The position numbers were made by a program, and so were the translations under genes. A stretch of DNA of 64,000 nucleotides, from contig JBFIHA010000004.1 in NCBI GenBank assembly GCA_041602035.1, forward strand, positions 1 through 64,000. The letters are read 5' to 3'. Source of the stretch: JAOTVV01 sp041602035 (GTDB lineage Bacteria > Gemmatimonadota > Gemmatimonadetes > Gemmatimonadales > GWC2-71-9). Positions 27,699-34,937 of this stretch are shown piece by piece. Position 1 is the first letter of the stretch; each line of letters starts with the position of its first letter. The notes below the pieces were generated by a model. The model did no database searches. It saw nothing but the letters and a program-made list of their open reading frames with translations, and was not told where the DNA came from.

Positions 27699-28255
27699 AC
27701 GCGCTCGAGGTATTTGGCTTCTCGACGGTCGACGCGGATCATCTCGCCTTCTTCCACGAAGAGAGGCACCTGCACTACCGCGCCCGTCTCGAGCTTGGCC
27801 GGCTTCGTTCCGCCCTGCGCCGTGTCGCCACGGACGCCGGGATCGGTCTCGACGATCTTGAGCTCAATGAAGAACGGCAATTCGATCATGATGACAGAGT
27901 CGTTGTGCACCAGGCCCGAGCACTCCATCCCGTCTTTGAGGTACAGGAGCTGATCCTGACCGATCACCTCCTCGTTGAGCGGGATGTCCTCGTACGTCTG
28001 CATGTCCATGAAGTGATAGAGGTGGCCGTCGTGATACGAGTACTGAATCGGCCGCCGCTCAAGACGCACCTCCGTGACCCGCTCGCCAGCTGTCCACGTC
28101 CGGTCCAGCACCGCGCCCGTTCGGACGTTCTTGAGCTTGCTCCGGACGAAGGCGCCGCCCTTCCCCGGCTTCACGTGCTGAAAATACACAATCTGGAACA
28201 GTTGCCCATCGACGTCGAGGACCATCCCGTTCCGGAAATCTGCCGTCGATGCCAT
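27695..28255 (-). CDS. efp: Elongation factor P
   Basis: EF-P rescues ribosomes stalled on polyproline stretches. The 186 residues have the three-domain layout. KPGKGGAF near 29-36 holds Lys32, equivalent to Lys34 of E. coli EF-P. The C-terminal LETGAVVQVPLFVEEGEMIRVD is the family signature. No modifying enzyme is nearby. Several proteins here are Pro-rich (TolA-like, the LysM protein, the repeat-encoded PLPPS stretches), which gives EF-P obvious work. It starts the run efp-accB-pilT-accC-comB-ftsK. Confidence 0.96.
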   Translation of the reverse strand: MASTADFRNGMVLDVDGQLFQIVYFQHVKPGKGGAFVRSKLKNVRTGAVLDRTWTAGERVTEVRLERRPIQYSYHDGHLYHFMDMQTYEDIPLNEEVIGQDQLLYLKDGMECSGLVHNDSVIMIELPFFIELKIVETDPGVRGDTAQGGTKPAKLETGAVVQVPLFVEEGEMIRVDRREAKYLERV

Positions 28256-28259
28256 AGGC

Positions 28260-29384
28260 TCAGAGCACTTCCCTCAAGTCCGTGTCGCCGTTAGAGAGCA
28301 GCACCGCGCCGTCGTGCGTCAGGTGGACATCATCTTCCAACCGCACACCGCCCCACCCTGGCAAGTAGATACCGGGCTCCACCGTCACGACCGCCCCTAC
28401 CGGCAGTGCGTCGAGGTTGGTGGCGCTCACGCGGGGCTCCTCGTGGACCTCGAGTCCGACACCGTGGCCCAACGAGTGACCGAAGGCATCACCGAAGCCT
28501 CTGGCCTCGATCACCGATCGGGCGAGCGCGTCCGTCTCCTTCCCGGTCATTCCTGCGCGCATCGTCGTGCGGGCGGTGAGCTGGGCCTCGCGAACGAGCT
28601 CGTAGATCGCGCGCTGTTGCTGGTCGGCCCGGCGCCCCACGACGACCGTGCGCGTCACGTCGGCGCAGTATCCATCCACTTGAGCCCCGAAGTCAAGGAG
28701 CAACCACTCCCCGGCCCGAACCTCGCGCTGCGAGGTCGCCGCATGCGGAAGTGCGGACCGCGGGCCCGAGGCAGCAATTGTCGGAAACGGATGCCACTCG
28801 CTTCCCCGCTGACGCAACTCGAACTCGAGTCGTGCCGCGATCTCGATTTCCCGTTGACCGACTCGCACCGTCGGAAGCACCGCCTCGAAGGCCTCCATGG
28901 CGAGTGTCGCCGCCCCACGGATGGTCCGAACCTCCTCCGGATCCTTGGCAGCACGCAGGCGCTCTACGAGGCCTTTCACCGGCGTGAACGTCGATCGTGC
29001 GCCATTTTGCCCAAGACGCTCGGCCGTTTTCACGGTCACCGCGTGTCCTTCGTATGCGAGTGCCCGGGCCGACGGATATTCGGTCAGGACCGCAAGGAGG
29101 CGCTTCCACGGATCGTCCGTCACGATCTCGATGCGTGCCACCCCCCCCACTTCGTCTTGGGCCTGGGTCGCATACCGGAAATCGGAGAGGAACACCGGTT
29201 CGCCTTCCTGCAAGAGCGCCAGCAGTCCGGCAGTACCGGTGAAGCCCGTCAGATACCGAACGTTGGGGACATGGGATACGATCAGACCGTCGAGCCCATC
29301 ATCGGCAAGGAGCGCGGCAAGGGCAGCACAGCGCGCCGGTCGGCGATCAGCGAGCCCGGGACCGGTTGGGCCCGAGATGCCCAC
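28260..29384 (-). CDS. Xaa-Pro aminopeptidase family (M24) peptidase
   Basis: The protein has 374 residues with a creatinase-like N-terminal domain (NVRYLTGFTGTAGLL) and a pita-bread M24 domain. All five metal ligands can be seen: Asp in LLLDFGA, Asp in CADVTRT, His in GHGVGLEVHE, Glu in VTVEPGIYL and Glu in GVRLEDD. It should remove N-terminal residues before proline, or cut X-Pro dipeptides, in the cytoplasm. The GTG start overlaps the TPR gene stop as TAGTG. The efp start lies just 4 bases beyond its stop. Confidence 0.9.
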   Translation of the reverse strand: MGISGPTGPGLADRRPARCAALAALLADDGLDGLIVSHVPNVRYLTGFTGTAGLLALLQEGEPVFLSDFRYATQAQDEVGGVARIEIVTDDPWKRLLAVLTEYPSARALAYEGHAVTVKTAERLGQNGARSTFTPVKGLVERLRAAKDPEEVRTIRGAATLAMEAFEAVLPTVRVGQREIEIAARLEFELRQRGSEWHPFPTIAASGPRSALPHAATSQREVRAGEWLLLDFGAQVDGYCADVTRTVVVGRRADQQQRAIYELVREAQLTARTTMRAGMTGKETDALARSVIEARGFGDAFGHSLGHGVGLEVHEEPRVSATNLDALPVGAVVTVEPGIYLPGWGGVRLEDDVHLTHDGAVLLSNGDTDLREVL

Positions 29385-31111
29385 TACTTCCTGAGGCCCT
29401 TGAGCCAGTCTCGGAATCCGTCTTCCGGTTCGTCATCGTCGTCCGAGCCGCGCGGCTCGTCGGTCCCGGACTTCGGCATTCCGAAGAACTCGTCGAACGA
29501 GAACTCCTTCTCACCCTTCTCAGACGTGTCCGCGGGGCTACCGGCCGGCGCCGGACCGGCGCCCCCGCTGCGAGCAGCCGTCTCCGACGAACCGCGACTG
29601 GCAGGCAATTCGGGCTCGGCCGCCGGTCCGCCCAGAAGCTCCCTCAACATCGAGCCAACCGACACTCCGCCGGTCGCCGCGGCCGCGTAGCGCTGCCGGC
29701 GCGAGCGCTCATCTGTCGACGGCCTTCCGGCGGCCTCCTCATCGAGCTGCTCCAAGCGCTCCCGGAGCCTGGCGTCACGGGGATCCTGGTCCAACAACTC
29801 GCGGTAGATGTCGCGCGCTTCCGCATACAGCCCCTGCGACGCGTACAATTCCGCCATCGTCTCCGTCACCACCGGCTCGGGCTCGCGAATGGCCGGCTCA
29901 TCGAGTTCGGCGGACACCTCTTCAGGAAGGATCAACGGCAGCTCTTCCAGCTCCTCCTCCGTGGCCGCAGTTTCGGCCTCGACGTCCGCGGCCGGCTCCG
30001 GTTGCAGCTCGGGCACTGGCGGCTGGACAAACTCGACCTCCGGTATGTCCTCCGCAGCCGCCACCTCGTCGGCGAGCGGGGCGTCACCGATGGTCAGCCC
30101 CTCGATCGGCGCCACGTCCGCCTCCGCTGGTTCCGGCGCGGCCAGCTCGATCGGCTCAGGCTCCGGCTCCGGTTCGAGCGCGAGGTCCCCGTCCGTGCGC
30201 TCCTCGATTGGGGCTTTCATGGCCCCCTCCTCGAAGGTGATACCTTCGATCGGCTGCACGTCGGCCACGTCGTCCTCGCTCACCATGAACTCCGCAGACT
30301 CGAGCTGCGGCTCGGCTATCGGCTCCTCCGGCGCTTCGACGGCGTCATCCGGCTCCAAGGGTGCAACGGGCTCGATGACCGGCGGCTCGTCGGCCCCCAC
30401 CGCGAGATCCTCGATCGCAGGCTCTATCGGCTCGACGCCGAGCCCCGCAAGCTCTCTGACGACGTCCTTTGGCACGCCGACGGACGGCGGTCCACCAGAG
30501 GTGTCCGATGCAGTCGGCTCGAAGCCCAAAGGCGCGTCCGGGGACTCCGAGGCACGCTCCAGCTCCAGGGCCGTGGGCTCTAGACCCTCCATCGCCGATT
30601 CCTGGTCTTCGAACTCGAGCGACGGAAGCTGCTCCACGACGAGCTCCGCGTCGTCCGGCTCTCCGACGTCCAGGATGGCGGGCTGCTCCCGTTCCGGCCT
30701 TCGCACCGCGTCCTCACCACCCAATCCGTCGAGTGCTGCCCGAGCCTCCTCGTTCATGGGATCGACCTCGAGGAGCCGCTGGAGCCACCGCCTGGCTCCA
30801 TCCATGTCGGCCTGGCGCTCGGCGATCTCACTCAGCGATTTGAGCGCGATCACGTTCTCCATGTCGAGCGTGAGCACGTTCTCGAACGCTTCGGCAGCGT
30901 CGGCGTCCTGGCCGCGATCCAGCAGGCAGCGACCCAGCACGATGTGTCCGCTCGAATAGTTGGGACGCTTGCCGATCCACGCGTTCAGGACGTCGAGGGC
31001 CATGTCGAGGTCCCCGGCTTTGCGGTACGCGTCGGCGAGTGCCGCGAACCACTGCTCCGGCTTCTCTCGAAACCGCGACTCGAGCTTCTCGATCTCGCTT
31101 TGATAGGCCAT
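29384..31111 (-). CDS. TPR protein with long acidic linker
   Basis: From the ATG at 31111 the protein has 575 residues. Residues 1-130 form TPR helices (AYRKAGDLDMALDVLNAWI, IVLGRCLLDRGQDADAAEAF). About 140-430 is acidic, rich in Glu, Pro and Val, and likely disordered. A further TPR (ELYASQGLYAEARDIYRELLDQDPRDARL) precedes a C-terminal segment with KEFSFDEFFGMP and a basic end. There is no signal peptide, so it is presumably cytoplasmic. A related architecture is found in the large TPR gene at 34.9-37.4 kb. Function unknown; likely a scaffold. Confidence 0.8.
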   Translation of the reverse strand: MAYQSEIEKLESRFREKPEQWFAALADAYRKAGDLDMALDVLNAWIGKRPNYSSGHIVLGRCLLDRGQDADAAEAFENVLTLDMENVIALKSLSEIAERQADMDGARRWLQRLLEVDPMNEEARAALDGLGGEDAVRRPEREQPAILDVGEPDDAELVVEQLPSLEFEDQESAMEGLEPTALELERASESPDAPLGFEPTASDTSGGPPSVGVPKDVVRELAGLGVEPIEPAIEDLAVGADEPPVIEPVAPLEPDDAVEAPEEPIAEPQLESAEFMVSEDDVADVQPIEGITFEEGAMKAPIEERTDGDLALEPEPEPEPIELAAPEPAEADVAPIEGLTIGDAPLADEVAAAEDIPEVEFVQPPVPELQPEPAADVEAETAATEEELEELPLILPEEVSAELDEPAIREPEPVVTETMAELYASQGLYAEARDIYRELLDQDPRDARLRERLEQLDEEAAGRPSTDERSRRQRYAAAATGGVSVGSMLRELLGGPAAEPELPASRGSSETAARSGGAGPAPAGSPADTSEKGEKEFSFDEFFGMPKSGTDEPRGSDDDDEPEDGFRDWLKGLRK

Positions 31112-31149
31112 GGCGCCAGCGTCAAGGGAAATGTCGAAACAATCGGTCC

Positions 31150-31179
31150 AAGTTAGTGCTTTCACGGGAAGACTGTCAA
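31150..31179 (-). promoter_or_regulatory. Candidate sigma-70 promoter of TPR gene
   Basis: On the minus strand TTGACA (31174-31179) is followed after 18 bases by TAACTT (31150-31155), about 40 bases before the start codon. The -35 is perfect and the -10 is poor. Confidence 0.35.
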
Positions 31180-31250
31180 CAGAAATCCGGGTCCGGCCGC
31201 TTGAGATTCCGCATTGACACGCTTAGACTTAGGCCCCTTGGAGAGGGACA

Positions 31251-31306
31251 GGAAAGGGGAAACGGGCGGCGGGAAACGGGAAGCGGGAAGGTGGAAACGC
31301 GAAGCG
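31251..31306. repeat. Eight-unit GGAAACG array in divergent region
   Basis: Eight consecutive 7-mers such as GGAAAGG, GGAAACG and GGAAGCG lie between the TPR gene and ppiD, about 60 bases before the ppiD start. No complementary arm is evident. The array would be in the ppiD leader if transcription starts upstream of it. Confidence 0.85.
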
Positions 31307-31367
31307 CGCTGGGGATCTCCGCGCGCCCGATGGGGACTCGTTCGATTCAACGCAGGATTTCAGCCTT

Positions 31368-33227
31368 ATGATGCGGACAATGCGCGGGATCGCGCCGTGG
31401 ATCATGGTCATTGTGGCCGTCAGCTTCGTCGGCTGGATGGTCTTCGAAGTGGGAATGGACGTCGGGGGCCAGACATCGGGTGGCGCGGCCAACGAGGTCG
31501 TCCGGGTCAACGGGAGGTCCATCGACCTGCAGACGTTCTACACCGCCGTCCGCAACGCTCAGGAGCTCCGCCGGCAGCAGGGAATCCCGACCGGTTTCAC
31601 GCTCGAAGAGCAGCGTGAGTTGGAGGATGCGGTCGTCGAGCAGCTGATTCAAGAGATCTTGCTGGAGCAGGAGTACCGGCGGCGTGGCATCTCCGCATCG
31701 GATCGTGAGGTTCGGGACGCCCTGCTCAACGCGCCGCTGCCGGAGCTGCAGCAAGTGCCCGAGTTTCAGACAGACGGCCAGTTCGACCTGGCAAAGTACC
31801 AGCGGTATTTGCGGTCCGGTGCCGACCCGAACTTCGCTCTGGCGCTCGAGGCTCGATACCGTCAGGAGATCCCGCGGTACAAGTTCCTCGACCGCATCAC
31901 GAGTGACGTGTACGTCTCCGACGCGAAGCTGTGGCGCATTTATCGCGACCGGAACGACAGTGTCGTGACCGATGTCGTGGCCCTCGTGCCCCAGGTCGCG
32001 GTGCCCGAGGCCTCGATTTCGCTCAGCGAGGCTGACCTCGAGCGATACTACCGCGCCAATCGCGCGGAATTCGAGCGACCGGCGCAAGCGTTCCTGAGCT
32101 TCGCGGCGGTCTCACGCCGGCCGATCGCAAGCGATTCGGCGCACGCGCTGGAGCGTGCGCAGAGCATCCGCCAGGAATTGCTCGACGGAGCCGACTTTGC
32201 CGAGGTGGCGACCCGGGAGTCCGCGGATTCGGCATCCCGGTCTGAGGGCGGCGATCTCGGGGAGGTGCCACTCGGCACGTTCGTGCCCGCATTCGAAACG
32301 GCCGCCCTCGCCCTCCGGCCAGGACAGATCTCCGAGCCGGTCTTGACCCAGTTCGGCTACCACGTCATTCGGCTGGAATCGAAGCGCGACACGGTCCTTC
32401 ACGCCCGCCACATTCTGGTGCCCATCGAGCTTCATGGCGAGCACCTCGCGCAGGTGGATCGGCAAGCGGATTCGCTGGACTTCTTCGCGGCCGAGGCGGA
32501 GGACCCCCAGGCCCTGGATGACGTTGCCGCGGGTCTTGGGGTGCCGGTGGCGGCGGCACCGCCGCTGTACCAGGGGAACCGCATGCAGCTCGGCCGGTTC
32601 GTGGTTCCCGACGTGCATCTCTGGGCGTTCGAGGCGCAGCCGGGCCAGCTCTCGCAGGTCATCGAGTCGGCCTGGGCCTACTACGTGTTCCGGCTCGACT
32701 CACTCAGACCGGCATCGGTACCCCGCCTGCAGGAGATCCGCGAGGAGGTCACGCGGGGGGCGATGCTCGAGCGGCAGTGGACCGAGACCCGGGCGCTCGC
32801 CCAGCGGATCGGTGGCGCCATTCGTGATGGGGCCGATCTCGCGAAGGTGGCGGACTCGTTCCGGGTGCGGGTGCAGCGGGTCGGACCGTTCACGCGACTC
32901 GCTCCCTCGCCAGCGGTGTCGCAAGTTCCGGAGGCAATCGGTGCCGCGTTTGGCGCTCCGGTCGGTCGCGCCCGCGGCCCCTTCGAGTCGGACGTCGGGA
33001 TCTTCTTCGTCGAGCCGATCCGCCGGACGTTTGCCGACAGTGCGGCCTTCGCGGCCCAGAAGGACGAGATGCACGCGCGGTTGATCCAGCAGGCCCGTCA
33101 GGCTCGCATCCAGCTGATCCTGACCGCGATGCGCGACCAGGCGACGGTCAGCGACCGGCGGCGCGAGATCGAGCGCCTCAGCCAGCAGCAGCAGAACCAG
33201 CCGTTCCCGTCACCGCTGGGGTTTTAG
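31368..33227 (+). CDS. ppiD: PpiD/SurA-type periplasmic peptidyl-prolyl isomerase
   Basis: The protein has 619 residues. Residues about 9-30 form a single membrane anchor (IAPWIMVIVAVSFVGWMVFEVG) and the rest is periplasmic. An N-terminal chaperone-like helical region (SurA_N-like) is followed by a parvulin domain from about 240, with SADSASRSEGGDLGEVPLG and FGYHVIRLESKRD, its signature strands. A second degenerate parvulin-like part precedes the C-terminus. PpiD helps newly exported proteins fold near the Sec translocon. It faces tatA across a shared terminator, and its TAG stop directly touches the repeat element. Confidence 0.85.
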   Translation: MMRTMRGIAPWIMVIVAVSFVGWMVFEVGMDVGGQTSGGAANEVVRVNGRSIDLQTFYTAVRNAQELRRQQGIPTGFTLEEQRELEDAVVEQLIQEILLEQEYRRRGISASDREVRDALLNAPLPELQQVPEFQTDGQFDLAKYQRYLRSGADPNFALALEARYRQEIPRYKFLDRITSDVYVSDAKLWRIYRDRNDSVVTDVVALVPQVAVPEASISLSEADLERYYRANRAEFERPAQAFLSFAAVSRRPIASDSAHALERAQSIRQELLDGADFAEVATRESADSASRSEGGDLGEVPLGTFVPAFETAALALRPGQISEPVLTQFGYHVIRLESKRDTVLHARHILVPIELHGEHLAQVDRQADSLDFFAAEAEDPQALDDVAAGLGVPVAAAPPLYQGNRMQLGRFVVPDVHLWAFEAQPGQLSQVIESAWAYYVFRLDSLRPASVPRLQEIREEVTRGAMLERQWTETRALAQRIGGAIRDGADLAKVADSFRVRVQRVGPFTRLAPSPAVSQVPEAIGAAFGAPVGRARGPFESDVGIFFVEPIRRTFADSAAFAAQKDEMHARLIQQARQARIQLILTAMRDQATVSDRRREIERLSQQQQNQPFPSPLGF

Positions 33228-33357
33228 GCGGTTGGGCGGGTAGGGTCGGCAAACGAGGCCTTCGCGACGCGCCGGGACCTCACTGGAAAGGGCGACACGG
33301 AAAACCGATGTCGCCCTTCTCATTGCTAACCGCCTACCCGCTCAACCGCCTCACCGC
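33228..33357. repeat. Inverted octamer element filling the ppiD-tatA gap
   Basis: The left arm starts at the base after the ppiD TAG with the 8-mers GCGGTTGG and GCGGGTAG. The right arm, 33326-33357, is exactly four 8-mers (CTAACCGC, CTACCCGC and two more) ending at the tatA stop. AGGCGGTTG at 33226-33234 is the reverse complement of 33343-33351. The period here is 8, not 7. A terminator hairpin lies between the arms. Confidence 0.8.
33288..33318. terminator. Bidirectional terminator between ppiD and tatA
   Basis: A perfect 10-bp stem (33288-33297 with 33309-33318) and an 11-nt A-rich loop lie midway between two convergent stop codons. Each side ends in TT only, so strength is uncertain. Confidence 0.55.
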
Positions 33358-33594
33358 CTATTCCGATAGCTTCTTCGGTTCCCCGCCCCCGCGCGCCTCC
33401 GGTTGGGCATCGATACGTCGTGCCGGCGGCGGTTCCTCGTCGATGCTCTCCTGCACGTCCCTGATGCTCTTCTTGAACTCCCGGATTCCCTTCCCCATGG
33501 ACGAGCCGATCTCCGGCAGCCGCTTCGCGCCGAAGACCAACAGGACGAGAAGGAGGACGACCAGGAGCTCCGTCATTCCAAGATTGAATGGCAT
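33358..33594 (-). CDS. tatA: TatA/TatE twin-arginine translocase subunit
   Basis: TatA forms the protein-conducting pore that exports folded proteins with twin-arginine signals. From the ATG at 33594 the protein has 78 residues: a short N-terminus, one membrane helix ELLVVLLLVLLVFGAKRLP ending in the FGAKRLP hinge, and an amphipathic helix GSSMGKGIREFKKSIRDV. The tail is Glu/Pro-rich. The partner TatC is fused to LptD at 44-47.5 kb. Its stop codon abuts the octamer repeat element. Confidence 0.93.
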   Translation of the reverse strand: MPFNLGMTELLVVLLLVLLVFGAKRLPEIGSSMGKGIREFKKSIRDVQESIDEEPPPARRIDAQPEARGGGEPKKLSE

Positions 33595-33666
33595 GGGGCC
33601 CTCACCTTCATACAATGTGCGGCGTCCGTCGCCCACGGCGCTCAACGCGCCGCGAGTCGGACGTCG

Positions 33667-33939
33667 TCAGAACAGCGACCGCGCCAGCAGGTACGCCAGC
33701 ACGACGCCGAGCAGCCCGAGCAACGAGACCTGGAGCGCGAGCGGCCCGAGCGTCAAGCTGAAGATAATCAGGTTCAGGTGCACCGGCCCAACCGAGGGGG
33801 CTACCGTCCACGTGATGAACTCCTTCGCGGGACTCTCGGGCAGAAAGCGCGCCAGGAGAGCCGACAAGAACCCTCCGATCACGAAGCCCATCGTGAGCAC
33901 CGACACGTAGAACAGCGGACGCCGGGGACCGATCGGCAC
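33667..33939 (-). CDS. DUF4321 small membrane protein
   Basis: The GTG at 33939 is preceded by GGAGGAGG, one of the best ribosome sites in the window, and gives 90 residues. Two membrane helices are clear: LFYVSVLTMGFVIGGFLSAL and a C-terminal LSLLGLLGVVLAYLLARSLF-like segment, joined by a short conserved loop with VGPVHLNLIIFSLTLGP. This matches DUF4321, a family with no known function. The start lies 3 bases after the polyprenyl synthase stop. Confidence 0.75.
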   Translation of the reverse strand: MPIGPRRPLFYVSVLTMGFVIGGFLSALLARFLPESPAKEFITWTVAPSVGPVHLNLIIFSLTLGPLALQVSLLGLLGVVLAYLLARSLF

Positions 33940-33941
33940 GG

Positions 33942-34934
33942 CTACCTCCTCCTCTGCACGACGTACGTGATGCACTCCCGGAGGGCGTCGCGGACCGCTG
34001 ACGCGGGGATCACGCCGAGCTCGGCTTCCGCCAACAAGGCGAACTCCTGCGCCCGCATCTGTGCAGCGGCAATGCCGCCGCGCCGCTCCACGGCATCGAT
34101 GACGTCAGCGATGGCGGTCAACGTCGGTGCCGGATCGTCCATCAGGGCGACCACCAGGTCTCGTTCGGCCGGCTCCATCTGCGGAAGCGCGGCGATGAGC
34201 GGCAGGGTGATCTTGTGTTCTCGCAGGTCGAGCCCGGCGGGTTTGCCCGTGATCTCCTCAGTGCTCGTGTAGTCCAGCAGGTCGTCGACGATCTGAAACG
34301 CCATTCCCAGGGCCCGCCCAAAGCGACGCAGGGGGGCGCGATACGCCGGATCCCCACCCAGCACGCCCACTTCGCAAGCTCCCGACATCAGCGACGCCGT
34401 TTTGGCATCGATCAGCTCGTCGTACTGGTCGATCGAGAAGTCGAGCACGTCATGCGCCTCGATCTCGCGCATCTCGCCCACGGTCATCTCGTTCGTCACC
34501 CGCGCCATCACCCGCAGCGGCTCCAGATCGTCCAATCCGACCAGCTCCACAATGGACCGCGAGTACAGGTAGTCGCCCATAATCACGGCGATCTGATGAC
34601 TGAACATCGCATTCACGGTGGGCTGACCGCGTCGCAGGACTGAGTGGTCCACCGAGTCGTCGTGGATCAGCGTCGCCAGGTGGATCAGCTCGACCACCGC
34701 GCCAAGGGTGATGCTGCGCGGGGTCAGATTCCCGGTGGCCTGCGCCGACAGCAACACCAACGTCGGACGGAAGAGCTTCCCCCGGATCTGGAGCAAGTGG
34801 CGATTGACGTCCTCGATGAGTGGGAAATCACTGCGGACAATGCGCCCCAACTCACCGTAGACGGCCTCCAGTTCGCCGCTGACCGACGACTGGATCGCAC
34901 TGAGCGAAATACGGGAGACTTCCTGGGACGACAC
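33942..34934 (-). CDS. Long-chain polyprenyl diphosphate synthase
   Basis: This enzyme adds isopentenyl units to make the isoprenoid tail of quinones. The 330 residues show the first Asp-rich motif, DDSVD, at 92-96 with RRGQPTVN after it, the GDYLYSRS segment, and the second motif QIVDDLLDYT near 215-225. The residues before the first motif are small, which favours long chains (octaprenyl or similar), but the chain length cannot be fixed by eye. It lies between a DUF4321 gene and a TPR gene on the same strand. Confidence 0.92.
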   Translation of the reverse strand: MSSQEVSRISLSAIQSSVSGELEAVYGELGRIVRSDFPLIEDVNRHLLQIRGKLFRPTLVLLSAQATGNLTPRSITLGAVVELIHLATLIHDDSVDHSVLRRGQPTVNAMFSHQIAVIMGDYLYSRSIVELVGLDDLEPLRVMARVTNEMTVGEMREIEAHDVLDFSIDQYDELIDAKTASLMSGACEVGVLGGDPAYRAPLRRFGRALGMAFQIVDDLLDYTSTEEITGKPAGLDLREHKITLPLIAALPQMEPAERDLVVALMDDPAPTLTAIADVIDAVERRGGIAAAQMRAQEFALLAEAELGVIPASAVRDALRECITYVVQRRR

Positions 34935-34937
34935 GGG

